Source of the DNA: Acidobacteriota bacterium
Lineage (GTDB): Bacteria; Acidobacteriota; Terriglobia; Terriglobales; Acidobacteriaceae
NCBI GenBank assembly: GCA_016196065.1
Contig: JACPYL010000010.1
Span: 1,116,001-1,180,000, forward strand
Length of the DNA: 64,000 nt
Reading direction: 5' to 3'
This document shows, piece after piece, positions 1-8,272 of this stretch. The position numbers were made by a program, and so were the translations under genes. The notes under the pieces are model-generated. The model ran no database searches and was not told where the DNA came from. It worked only from the letters and a program-made list of their open reading frames with translations. The first letter of the stretch is position 1, and every line of letters starts with the position of its first letter.

Positions 1-2
1 TC

Positions 3-479
3 AAGAAGGACGTTCCTGAAGCGCGGCTTCGCATTGTTGGCCGCAATCCCGACCGGCGAGTGAAAAAATGGATGGGAGAGTCCATCGAGGTCACGGGACG
101 GGTGCCTTCGGTTGTCGAATATCTCCATCAATCTGCCGTGGTGATTGTGCCCCTGAGGATCGGTGGCGGAACGCGCTTGAAGATCTACGAAGCGATGGCG
201 ACCGGCAAGGCGGTCGTTTCGACAACGGTCGGTGCGGAAGGCCTCGATGTCACACATGGGCACGACATCATGCTGGCGGATGATCCCAGCTCTTTCGCCC
301 AGGCCGTGATCATGTTGTTACGCGATCGCGAACTGCGCCGGCGCTATGAATGCGCAGCAGCAGAAACAGCTGCCCGCTGCGACTGGCCGGCGATCGGCGA
401 ACGCTTTCAGCAAGTGTTGCAGTCAGTAGTGCAACAGAAAAGTGCGAAGCACGGAGCCATGCCAGTACGGATGGCCTAG
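3..479 (+). CDS. Glycosyltransferase, GT4-type, C-terminal part (5' end outside window)
   Basis: The frame is already open at base 3 with family-like sequence (VPEARLRIVGRNP), so this is the C-terminal nucleotide-sugar-binding half of a GT-B glycosyltransferase cut by the window edge, not a short gene starting at the internal GTG at 60. The donor-binding segment RIGGGTRLKIYEAMATGKAVVST carries the E-x7-E-type region of GT4 enzymes. It sits 39 bases ahead of the O-antigen ligase-like gene on the same strand, so it probably belongs to the polysaccharide operon. The sugar donor cannot be read from sequence. Confidence 0.88.
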   Translation, partial: KKDVPEARLRIVGRNPDRRVKKWMGESIEVTGRVPSVVEYLHQSAVVIVPLRIGGGTRLKIYEAMATGKAVVSTTVGAEGLDVTHGHDIMLADDPSSFAQAVIMLLRDRELRRRYECAAAETAARCDWPAIGERFQQVLQSVVQQKSAKHGAMPVRMA

Positions 480-518
480 AGTACGGACGAAGCAGCGGTT
501 TTAGAGAAAAGAGGGATT

Positions 519-1880
519 GTGGCAATCGGCGACAACGCAACAGCAGCAGCGACGGACGTACTGGGCCGGCGACGGATCGCGCCAGTTGTCGATGCTACCA
601 AGGGTGCGTTCTTCTGGCTGGCCGCCTTCTTTTTCGTGTACTGCGCACGTCCCGGAGACTGGATCCCAGGTTTCAAATACGCACCACTGGCAAAAATCAC
701 GGCTATCCTGGCAATGTGGGGACTGTTCTCCAGCCTGGGACGCACGAAAAGAACTTTCAAGGATCTGCCGAAAGAAGGGAACTACCTCCTGGCTATGATC
801 GGCCTGCTCTACGTCAGCGGGCTTCTGTCTCCGATCTGGAGGGGTGGCGCGATCTCCCGCACCATCGATATCTCGAAAGTCTTCGTCGCTTGGGCGCTCA
901 CTTTTCTTCTGATCACCACCTTCGATCGTTTGCGCCGGATTATTTTTATCCAGGCATCTTCGGTAGTGGCAATCTGCATTATTTCCATCATCAAGGGGCG
1001 TGACACGCCGCGTCTGGAAGGCGTTCTGGGCGGCATTTACTCGAACCCCAACGATCTGGCGTTCGCGATTGTGCTCTCTCTTCCGTTCGCACTTGCGTTC
1101 TTTGTCAGTGCCAAGAGCAAGTTCGTGAAGCTGATCTGGGTGGGTGGCATGCTTTGTATGCTGGCAGCATTGTTTCTCACTGCCTCCCGCGCGGGTTTCA
1201 TCGATCTTGTAATTTGCGGAACCGTAACTCTGTGGCACTTCGGAATTCGCGGGAAACGGCCTTCCCTGATTGTGGGAACAGCAGTTGTGGGTGTCGTGTT
1301 GGCGGCCTCTGTCGGCGGCAAACTCTATGACCGTTTCACGGCGCTTTCAGGAAGCAGTTCCACCGAGCAGTCGGCCTACGGATCGTACGAAGATCGCAAA
1401 TACCTGATGTTGCGCGCGCTGAACGGGATTGAGCACTATCCGATCCTTGGACTCGGGGTGAACAACTTCGTCACCTACTCCGGGATCTGGCACGAAGTGC
1501 ATATGACGTACCTCCAGATCTGCGTGGAGGGCGGCATCCCCTGCCTGATTCTGTATCTGATGTTTTTCGGGCGCGGATTTAAGAACCTGCAAATTCTTCT
1601 CAAGGATAAGAAGCTCGATGCCGACATTGTGCTGTTTGTCGGAGCGCTTCACAGTTCGCTCATTGGATTCGTCGTCGGAGCTCTGTTTGCGCCCGAGGCG
1701 TATCAGTTCTTCCCCTATTTTGCCGTGGCATTCACTGCAACATTGCTGCAAACCGTGAAGGAACGCGAGCAGGAAGCACAACCCGGCCCGGCAGCGCCAC
1801 CGCCGCCGAACAAGCCGAGAAATTTTTTGGAGCCCTATGCCAACTACGGAAGAACAGGTGCAGTCACCCCTGTCCGCTGA
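519..1880 (+). CDS. O-antigen ligase/polymerase-type (Wzy-like) membrane protein
   Basis: A 453-residue polytopic inner-membrane protein with about ten hydrophobic segments, starting at GTG behind AGAAAAGAGGG. Family marks are NPNDLA (176-181), SRAGF (223-227) before a membrane segment, and HYPILGLGVNNF (306-317) followed by a periplasmic-loop His328; this layout fits the O-antigen ligase/Wzy_C superfamily. Such proteins join lipid-linked repeat units into long chains or transfer them to an acceptor. Polymerase and ligase cannot be separated from sequence, but the exopolysaccharide context favours polymerase. The last 44 bases overlap the next gene. Confidence 0.85.
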   Translation: MAIGDNATAAATDVLGRRRIAPVVDATKGAFFWLAAFFFVYCARPGDWIPGFKYAPLAKITAILAMWGLFSSLGRTKRTFKDLPKEGNYLLAMIGLLYVSGLLSPIWRGGAISRTIDISKVFVAWALTFLLITTFDRLRRIIFIQASSVVAICIISIIKGRDTPRLEGVLGGIYSNPNDLAFAIVLSLPFALAFFVSAKSKFVKLIWVGGMLCMLAALFLTASRAGFIDLVICGTVTLWHFGIRGKRPSLIVGTAVVGVVLAASVGGKLYDRFTALSGSSSTEQSAYGSYEDRKYLMLRALNGIEHYPILGLGVNNFVTYSGIWHEVHMTYLQICVEGGIPCLILYLMFFGRGFKNLQILLKDKKLDADIVLFVGALHSSLIGFVVGALFAPEAYQFFPYFAVAFTATLLQTVKEREQEAQPGPAAPPPPNKPRNFLEPYANYGRTGAVTPVR

Positions 1881-2811
1881 CTTGCAGGCGATTCTGCGTT
1901 GCCTGAGCTGCGGTTCACAACTGGATAACGATCAGGCCGGAGGCTACCATTGTCCGGCTTGCAAGCGTGCCTATCCGCGCGTGCAGGGAATCGCACGTTT
2001 TGTGGATGCACAACACTATGCCGCCAGCTTTGGTTTTCAATGGCATCGCTATCAGAAGACCCAGCTCGATCACGACGAGGTTCGGGAATCGGATCGTCAC
2101 TTCCGCATCAAGACTGCGCTGCGCCCGGAAGAATTGAAAGGCAAGCTGGTTCTCGATGTGGGTTGCGGCATGGGGCGTTTCGCCGAAGTTGCTACTCGTT
2201 GGCGAGCGCGCGTGGTCGGCATCGACCTCAGCGCGGCTGCCGAAGTTGCCGCCAAGAACCTCGCTGACCGCGACTTCGTTGCCTTTCAGGCGGACGTATT
2301 TTCACTGCCCTTCGCGCCTGAGAGTTTCGACATCATCTACAGCGTCGGCGTTCTTCATCACACGCCCGATTGCGAAGCGGCGGTGAAAGCGCTGGAAAAA
2401 TACTTGAAGCCGGGCGGAACTCTGGCTGTATGGCTCTATAGCGGATACAACAAGTGGTATCGCTTCAGCGACTTCTGGAGACGGTACACGCACAAAATGA
2501 AACCGCAGACGCTGCACGGCATTTTGAAAGTTGCGGTTCCGGTCTTCTACCACACGGAGCAAGCGTTGCGGCATGTTCCGCTGGTGGGGAAGCCAGCAGC
2601 GGGCGCGTTGCATCACGTGTTCCCGGTCAATCGTCAGAAAGATCCGGAAGCCCGCATGCTCGATACGTTTGACTGGTATTCTCCGCGCTACCAATCCAAA
2701 CATACCTACGAACAGGTGTTTCGCTGGTATGAAGCGATGGGTATGGAAGATATGCATATCGGAGAGTTTGCGATCGCCGTGCGTGGCCGTAAGCCTTTGC
2801 AGCGGGGCTGA
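1837..2811 (+). CDS. SAM-dependent methyltransferase with N-terminal zinc ribbon
   Basis: 324 residues. Cys22/Cys25 and Cys39/Cys42 form a Trm112-like zinc ribbon. SAM motif I is VLDVGCGMGRF (105-115) with acidic Asp130 at the end of strand 2 and an SVGVLHHTPD motif further on, so this is a class I methyltransferase. ATG is preceded by GGAG at good spacing even though it lies 44 bases inside the previous gene, which suggests translational coupling. In this operon it probably methylates a sugar or a lipid-linked intermediate; the substrate is unknown. Confidence 0.85.
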   Translation: MPTTEEQVQSPLSADLQAILRCLSCGSQLDNDQAGGYHCPACKRAYPRVQGIARFVDAQHYAASFGFQWHRYQKTQLDHDEVRESDRHFRIKTALRPEELKGKLVLDVGCGMGRFAEVATRWRARVVGIDLSAAAEVAAKNLADRDFVAFQADVFSLPFAPESFDIIYSVGVLHHTPDCEAAVKALEKYLKPGGTLAVWLYSGYNKWYRFSDFWRRYTHKMKPQTLHGILKVAVPVFYHTEQALRHVPLVGKPAAGALHHVFPVNRQKDPEARMLDTFDWYSPRYQSKHTYEQVFRWYEAMGMEDMHIGEFAIAVRGRKPLQRG

Positions 2812-2819
2812 GCTTTGCA

Positions 2820-3992
2820 ATGAGCCTCAGGAAAAAACTCGTATACGGTAGCAAGGTACTGCCCGGCGCAACCTGGCGGGCGCTACGTGCTGCTCCGCGC
2901 GGAAACGTGCATCTTGTGATTACGATGGCCGACCACTTCGAGCCGGCCATTGTTCCCGACGATGGCATGAAGCGGGCTCCGCGATCCGAGCAAGAGCGGC
3001 GGTTGGAATCCTGGAGCCGGGAATATCCCGAAGCGGTAGACCGCTGGCGCGACGACGATGGTCGGCCGTTCGTGCACACATACTTTTATCCCGCGGAACA
3101 ATATGACGAAGGATTGCTCCAGATGCTGGCCGACCATTGCCACGCTGGCTGGGGCGAAGTTGAAGTTCACTTGCACCATGGCATTGCCGAGCCGGATACT
3201 GCCGAAAACACGCGGAATATGTTGAGCGATTTCCGCGACCGCCTGGTTGAGCGCCATGGCTGTCTTTCAGTCGAGGAAGGTTCCGATGCGCCACGCTACG
3301 CGTTTGTGCACGGAAATTTCGCGCTAGCCAATTCTGCCGGCGGGCGATTCTGTGGTGTCGATTCCGAGATGAAGATTCTCGCCGAGACGGGGTGCTACGC
3401 TGATTTCACTCTGCCGACGGGACTCTACCACTACGCGCAGACGGCAAAGATCAACTCGCTGTACGAATGTGGATTGCCGCTGGATCAGGCAGCTCCGCAT
3501 CGCAAAGGTTATGACCTGCGTTCGGGAGAGACGCCACGGACATTTCCATTGATCGTGCAGGGAGCGATCATGACGGACTGGAAGAGAGGCCTGCGCTCTC
3601 CTGGCCGATTGCTGGAAACCAGTGCTGTGACTGGTCGAAATCCAATGAGCCTGGATCGGCTGGCGCTGTGGAAGCGTGCTCACATCACGGTGCAGGGGCG
3701 TCCGGATTGGATCTTCATCAAGGTGCACTGCCATGGCATGGATCCCACGCAGAAAGATGCGGTAGTCGGAAATACATTTCGCACTTTCCTTCAGCAACTT
3801 GTAGAAGGTGCCGCGGACCGGAAAGAAACTCTGCACTTTGCGACCGCGCGCGAAATGACCAACATGATTCTCGCGGCTTGTGACGGCAAGAGCGGTGATC
3901 CGGGCGAGTATCGCGACTATCGCTTTAAGCAGATTGTGACGGCGGCCAAAGCGTCGGAGAAGTGGGCACCCACGGTAGCGGTGAAAGGATAA
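2820..3992 (+). CDS. Divergent NodB-fold (polysaccharide deacetylase-like) protein
   Basis: 390 residues, soluble, no signal peptide. The classical TFDDG motif is absent; in its place is ITMADHFEP (34-42), followed by EVHLHHG (115-121) and FVHGNFAL (162-169). These D/H clusters look like metal ligands of a rearranged NodB barrel, seen in an uncharacterised family in polysaccharide loci. It lies 8 bases after the methyltransferase and 8 bases before asnB, clearly in the same operon. It may de-N-acetylate a sugar intermediate, but this is inference; 'polysaccharide deacetylase-like' is the safest name. Confidence 0.7.
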   Translation: MSLRKKLVYGSKVLPGATWRALRAAPRGNVHLVITMADHFEPAIVPDDGMKRAPRSEQERRLESWSREYPEAVDRWRDDDGRPFVHTYFYPAEQYDEGLLQMLADHCHAGWGEVEVHLHHGIAEPDTAENTRNMLSDFRDRLVERHGCLSVEEGSDAPRYAFVHGNFALANSAGGRFCGVDSEMKILAETGCYADFTLPTGLYHYAQTAKINSLYECGLPLDQAAPHRKGYDLRSGETPRTFPLIVQGAIMTDWKRGLRSPGRLLETSAVTGRNPMSLDRLALWKRAHITVQGRPDWIFIKVHCHGMDPTQKDAVVGNTFRTFLQQLVEGAADRKETLHFATAREMTNMILAACDGKSGDPGEYRDYRFKQIVTAAKASEKWAPTVAVKG

Positions 3993-4000
3993 CGTAAGAC

Positions 4001-5977
4001 ATGTGTGGAATCGCCGGAGTCGTAAGCGCAACTCGAGAGAGTGACATCAGCGAAGCTCTAGTCCGCCATATGTGCGACCAGATCGTGCACCGCGGACCGG
4101 ATGACGAAGGCATCTATGTCGCGGATGGTGCCGGGCTGGGCATGCGGCGTCTCAGCATCATCGACCTTTCTGGCGGGCATCAGCCCGTGTTCAACGAAGA
4201 CCGCAGTTCGTGGATAGTCTTCAACGGCGAGATTTTCAATTTTCTTGAACTCCGGCCCGAACTGGAGAAGCGAGGGCATCACTTCTACACAAAGAGTGAT
4301 ACCGAAGTCATCATCCACCTCTACGAAGAGATGGGAGCGGACTGCGTCCAGAAACTGCGCGGCATGTTCGGGCTTGCCATCTATGACAAGCACAAACGAA
4401 AGCTGGTCCTTGCGCGTGACCGGCTAGGCAAAAAGCCCCTGCACTACGCGCTGCACAACGGCAAACTTTATTGGGCCTCGGAGATCAAATCCATTCTGGC
4501 AGTGGCGCCGGAGTTGGCCGAAGTGAATTCCCAGGGCCTGTTGGAATATCTGTACTACGGCTATGTTCCAGATCCGATCACGGCCTTCACCGGCATTCAG
4601 AAATTGCCACCCGGACACTTGTTGGAATTTGAAAATGGCGAAGTCCGCGTCAGGCAATACTGGGAGCTGCCGGAATACGGTACGCACTCGCCCAAGAGCG
4701 AAGAAGAGTGCCTGGAAGAATTGGAACGGCGGCTGTTTGAAGCGACCAAGATTCGTCTGATTTCCGACGTGCCGCTGGGCGCATTTCTCAGTGGTGGAAC
4801 AGATTCGTCGACCGTCGTGGCCATGATGGCGAAGGCCAGTTCCGGTCCGGTCAAGACATTTTCGATCGGCTTCAAGAAAGATGATTTCAACGAGGCGGAC
4901 TACGCTCGTATCGTTGCCCGCAAATTCGGTACCGACCATCACGAGATGATCCTGGAACCGGATGTCGTCAACACGGTGGAACATCTTACGAGTTCGCTGG
5001 AAGAGCCCTTCGGCGATTCCTCCATGTTGCCTACGTATTACGTCTCACAAATGGCGCGCCAGCATGTGACGGTTGCACTATCCGGCGACGGCGGCGATGA
5101 GATATTTGCTGGATACGATCGCTATAGCGTCCACGCCAGCCGGCGCATTTTCGAACACGTTCCCGAGTGGGCCCGCACGTTCTACCGCGATCAGATTTTT
5201 CCGCGCTTGCCCAACAGCATGCAAGGGCGAAAGTTCAGCTACAACATTTCGCTGCCATGGCAGGAACGCTATGTCGACGGACTGTCTTTCGTGCCCGCAT
5301 TCGAACGCGACACGCCGCTGCTCTCGGAAGACTTCCGTGCGATTCTCCGACGCAGCGATGACCCTGCGAATGTTTTGCGCCGCTACTTCGCGAAGTCGCC
5401 GGCCAAGGATCCCGTCAGCCAGCTTCTCTATGTCGACACCAAAACCTACATGGTAGCGGACATCCTGACTAAGGTCGACCGCATGAGCATGCTGAATTCG
5501 CTGGAAGTGCGCGTGCCGATTCTCGATCACGAATTTGTGGAGTACGCGACCAGCCTTACCGTAGATTGGAAGTTGCGCGGCAATAAACAGAAATACATTT
5601 TGCGCAAGCTCGCGGAGCGCGTCGGAGTGCCGCGCGAAGTGCTCTACCGGCAAAAGCAGGGATTCTCGCTGCCTCTCGTACACTGGATGCGAAACGAACT
5701 CAAGGACATGCTCATGATCCTGCTTGAGCCTCGCACGCTCGACCGCGGATATTTTGTCGCCGACGGTGTGCGGAAGCTCATGGACGATCATCTGCTTCGT
5801 GGCCGTACCATGACGGGACGTCTGTGGCGCTTGCTGATGTTCGAGTTGTGGCATCGGAATTTTCTCGAGAAGTTCGTTCGCCCGGCTGGGTTGTTTACGC
5901 TTCCAGTAGTCGCAGACTCGCGCCGGCGAGTGCCAAACCCTGCTCCAGTTCTGGCATCTGCCCCGGCGGGAGAATGA
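4001..5977 (+). CDS. asnB: Asparagine synthase-type amidotransferase (glutamine-hydrolysing), copy 1
   Basis: 658 residues. The N-terminal glutaminase domain starts with catalytic Cys2 (MCGIAG) and has RLSIIDL and FNGEIFN; the C-terminal synthetase domain has the PP-loop SGGTDSS near 264-270. Full length for the AsnB family. AsnB paralogues of this kind are frequent in exosortase/PEP-CTERM-linked exopolysaccharide loci, where they are thought to amidate a sugar acid or another precursor rather than supply asparagine. Its place between a deacetylase-like gene and glycosyltransferases supports that role here. The next gene starts 4 bases after its stop. Confidence 0.93.
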   Translation: MCGIAGVVSATRESDISEALVRHMCDQIVHRGPDDEGIYVADGAGLGMRRLSIIDLSGGHQPVFNEDRSSWIVFNGEIFNFLELRPELEKRGHHFYTKSDTEVIIHLYEEMGADCVQKLRGMFGLAIYDKHKRKLVLARDRLGKKPLHYALHNGKLYWASEIKSILAVAPELAEVNSQGLLEYLYYGYVPDPITAFTGIQKLPPGHLLEFENGEVRVRQYWELPEYGTHSPKSEEECLEELERRLFEATKIRLISDVPLGAFLSGGTDSSTVVAMMAKASSGPVKTFSIGFKKDDFNEADYARIVARKFGTDHHEMILEPDVVNTVEHLTSSLEEPFGDSSMLPTYYVSQMARQHVTVALSGDGGDEIFAGYDRYSVHASRRIFEHVPEWARTFYRDQIFPRLPNSMQGRKFSYNISLPWQERYVDGLSFVPAFERDTPLLSEDFRAILRRSDDPANVLRRYFAKSPAKDPVSQLLYVDTKTYMVADILTKVDRMSMLNSLEVRVPILDHEFVEYATSLTVDWKLRGNKQKYILRKLAERVGVPREVLYRQKQGFSLPLVHWMRNELKDMLMILLEPRTLDRGYFVADGVRKLMDDHLLRGRTMTGRLWRLLMFELWHRNFLEKFVRPAGLFTLPVVADSRRRVPNPAPVLASAPAGE

Positions 5978-5981
5978 CCGG

Positions 5982-7142
5982 GTGGCAACCAGCGATGCCG
6001 CCAGCATAAATCCGAAATCGCGCGTAAAGTCTCCCGTCGATCTTTTCCTGATGACGAATACGTTCGAGACGGGTGGATCGGAGCGCCAGTTCTCGGTTCT
6101 GGCGCAGAATCTCCAGCCTGAACAATTTCACCTGCACATCGGATGTATTCGCCGTTCCGGTCCGTTTGCCGATTTGTTTGGGCCGGTGCCGGAGTTTCGC
6201 CTGGGCGGCAGCCTCTTCGGATGGAAGTCGCTCCTGACGCGTCTGCGCCTGCGCCGCCATCTCGCGAGCAACGACATACAAATTGCCCACGCATTTGATT
6301 TCTATACCAATCTCACGCTGGTTCCTGCTGCTCGGTTGGCGCGGGTTCCGGTGGTGATTGGCAGCCATCGGCAGATCGGAGACTTGCTCACTCCGCGGCA
6401 ATTTCGCGCACAGGCAGCGGTGTTTCGCTGGTGCGATGCGGTCATCTGCAATTCGCACGCGGCCGCTGAGACTCTGGCTGAAACCGGAATTTCTCGCGAG
6501 AAGCTTTTTGTTGTGGGTAACGCGCTGCCTGCGGAAGTATTTGCCAAGGTGTCGCCGGTGTTGCCGCCCAAGCCGGGCGTGTTGCGCGTGGGCATGGTCG
6601 CCAGGATGAACGCCGGCTACAAGAATCATTCAGGATTTCTCCGGATCGCCGCTCGAGTCCGGCAACAAGTGCCAACGACCGAATTCCTGCTAGCCGGTGA
6701 TGGCCCCTTGCGGCAGGATCTGGAACGCGAGGCGCGGGATCTCGGTCTGGGTAACGCCGTGATCTTTCTGGGAGACCGGCGCGACATCACCGCCGTGCAT
6801 GCAGCCATGGATGTGGCCGTACTGACATCGGACTCCGAGAGCCTCTCCAACGTAATCCTGGAGGCGATGGCTGCGGGATTGCCTGTTGTTGCGTATCAGG
6901 GTGGCGGAAATCCGGAATTGATTGACGAACAGCGGGGAGCGCTGATTGCGGCCGGGGACGAAAATAGTTTTGCGGATGCAGTCGTGCGTTTGCTGACTCA
7001 GGCACAGCTTCGCGAACACATGGGCCGTAATGCGCGCCAGTTCGTGGAACAGAACTTTGCTCTCGAGCAGGTACGGGATCGCTATCAGGAACTCTACACA
7101 ACGCTCCTGGAGAAGAAGTTGCGGAGGTTGTCGAAGGCATGA
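5982..7142 (+). CDS. Glycosyltransferase, GT4-type
   Basis: 386 residues starting at GTG, with a GGCGGGAG stretch upstream inside the end of asnB. The N-terminal acceptor domain has FETGGSERQ (28-36), a glycine-rich loop typical of GT4. The C-terminal domain has SESLSNVILEAMAAGLPVV from about residue 286, the nucleotide-sugar site with its E-x7-E motif. Cytoplasmic, probably membrane-associated, adding one sugar to the lipid-linked repeat unit. Its stop overlaps the next start (ATGA). Donor and linkage unknown. Confidence 0.9.
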   Translation: MATSDAASINPKSRVKSPVDLFLMTNTFETGGSERQFSVLAQNLQPEQFHLHIGCIRRSGPFADLFGPVPEFRLGGSLFGWKSLLTRLRLRRHLASNDIQIAHAFDFYTNLTLVPAARLARVPVVIGSHRQIGDLLTPRQFRAQAAVFRWCDAVICNSHAAAETLAETGISREKLFVVGNALPAEVFAKVSPVLPPKPGVLRVGMVARMNAGYKNHSGFLRIAARVRQQVPTTEFLLAGDGPLRQDLEREARDLGLGNAVIFLGDRRDITAVHAAMDVAVLTSDSESLSNVILEAMAAGLPVVAYQGGGNPELIDEQRGALIAAGDENSFADAVVRLLTQAQLREHMGRNARQFVEQNFALEQVRDRYQELYTTLLEKKLRRLSKA

Positions 7143-8239
7143 CGACCTCAATGAAACCAGGTTCAGGCAGAAAGCTGATAGTCGCAATCGTGGCGCCAAG
7201 TTTGCGCTACGTCGGTGGCCAGGCCGTACAGGCCGATCTGCTTATGCGCTTGTGGGAGGGAGACCCGGATGTGGATGTTACATTCATCGGCGTCGATCCT
7301 CCTCTGCCGGCTTGGCTGCGATGGGCGGAAGCGATCCCCGGCCTGCGAACGGTCCTGCGGGAGCCAATCTATTTCTTACACCTTTGGCGGGGACTGAAAG
7401 ACGTCGACGTCGCCCACATCTTTTCGGCATCGTATTGGTCGTTCTTGCTGGCCCCAGCGCCGGCATGGCTGGTTGCCAAGTTGCGTGGGAAGAAGTCGCT
7501 CATCAACTATCGCAGCGGCGAAGCGCGCGATCATCTGCAGAGATTCCGGTCAGGAAAGTTTGTACTCGCCCGTACGGATGCCATCGTGGCTCCTTCCGGC
7601 TATCTGGTGGATGTTTTTCAAGAGTTTGGACTCAAGGCCGTTGTCGTCCCTAATCTTGTGGACCTTTCACAATTTCGTTACCGCGAGCGCAATCCTCTTC
7701 GGCCGCATCTAGTTTGCACGCGGGGTTTCTCTCCGTATTACTGTGTCGATGTGGTGGTACGGGCATTTGCCGAAGTGCAGAAAATGTATCCGCAGGCGCG
7801 CCTTGATCTGGTCGGAGGCGGTCCGCTCGAGGCGGAGATCCGGCAGTTGGTCGCGGATTTGAAACTGACCGGCGTTACGTTTACGGGCGTAGCCTCTCGT
7901 CTACAGATCGGCAAGCACTACGACGATGCGGACATCTTCATCAACGCCTCTCGCGTGGACAACATGCCGGTGTCGATCATCGAAGGCTTTGGATCCGGCA
8001 CGCCGGTCGTTACGACCTCGCCAGAGTCCATCCCATATTTTGTCGACCACGAGCGGACTGGGCTGTTGTCCGCGGTGGGAGACGAGAAGGCTTTGGCAGC
8101 AAACGTGATCCGCCTACTACAGGATCCTGCATTGGCCACGCGCTTGGCGCAGAACGCGTATCAGGAGTCACGCAAGTACACGTGGGATGCGGTGCGTGAT
8201 CAGTGGGTCGCGGTATATCGAAGATTAGTGTCGCTGTAG
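7139..8239 (+). CDS. Glycosyltransferase, GT4-type
   Basis: 366 residues, start coupled by a 4-base ATGA overlap to the preceding glycosyltransferase. LRYVGGQAVQADLLM (about 21-35) is the N-terminal glycine-rich acceptor loop, and NMPVSIIEGFGSGTPVV (from about 275) the donor-binding region. It ends the plus-strand operon that begins before the window. A decayed GAGACG hairpin starts on the last base of its TAG stop. Substrates unknown. Confidence 0.9.
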   Translation: MTTSMKPGSGRKLIVAIVAPSLRYVGGQAVQADLLMRLWEGDPDVDVTFIGVDPPLPAWLRWAEAIPGLRTVLREPIYFLHLWRGLKDVDVAHIFSASYWSFLLAPAPAWLVAKLRGKKSLINYRSGEARDHLQRFRSGKFVLARTDAIVAPSGYLVDVFQEFGLKAVVVPNLVDLSQFRYRERNPLRPHLVCTRGFSPYYCVDVVVRAFAEVQKMYPQARLDLVGGGPLEAEIRQLVADLKLTGVTFTGVASRLQIGKHYDDADIFINASRVDNMPVSIIEGFGSGTPVVTTSPESIPYFVDHERTGLLSAVGDEKALAANVIRLLQDPALATRLAQNAYQESRKYTWDAVRDQWVAVYRRLVSL

Positions 8240-8260
8240 AGACGCGGCTTGCTTCGTCTC
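8239..8260. terminator. Imperfect GAGACG hairpin between convergent genes
   Basis: GAGACG (8239-8244) pairs with CGTCTC (8255-8260); the inner part GGC-TT-GC pairs weakly with one mismatch and one G-T. It begins at the G of the glycosyltransferase stop codon and lies between two convergent genes, so it could end transcription from both sides. No clear T-run. It is a degraded member of the hairpin family at 58765, 58832 and 62913. Confidence 0.5.
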
Positions 8261-8272
8261 CTCATGATATTT

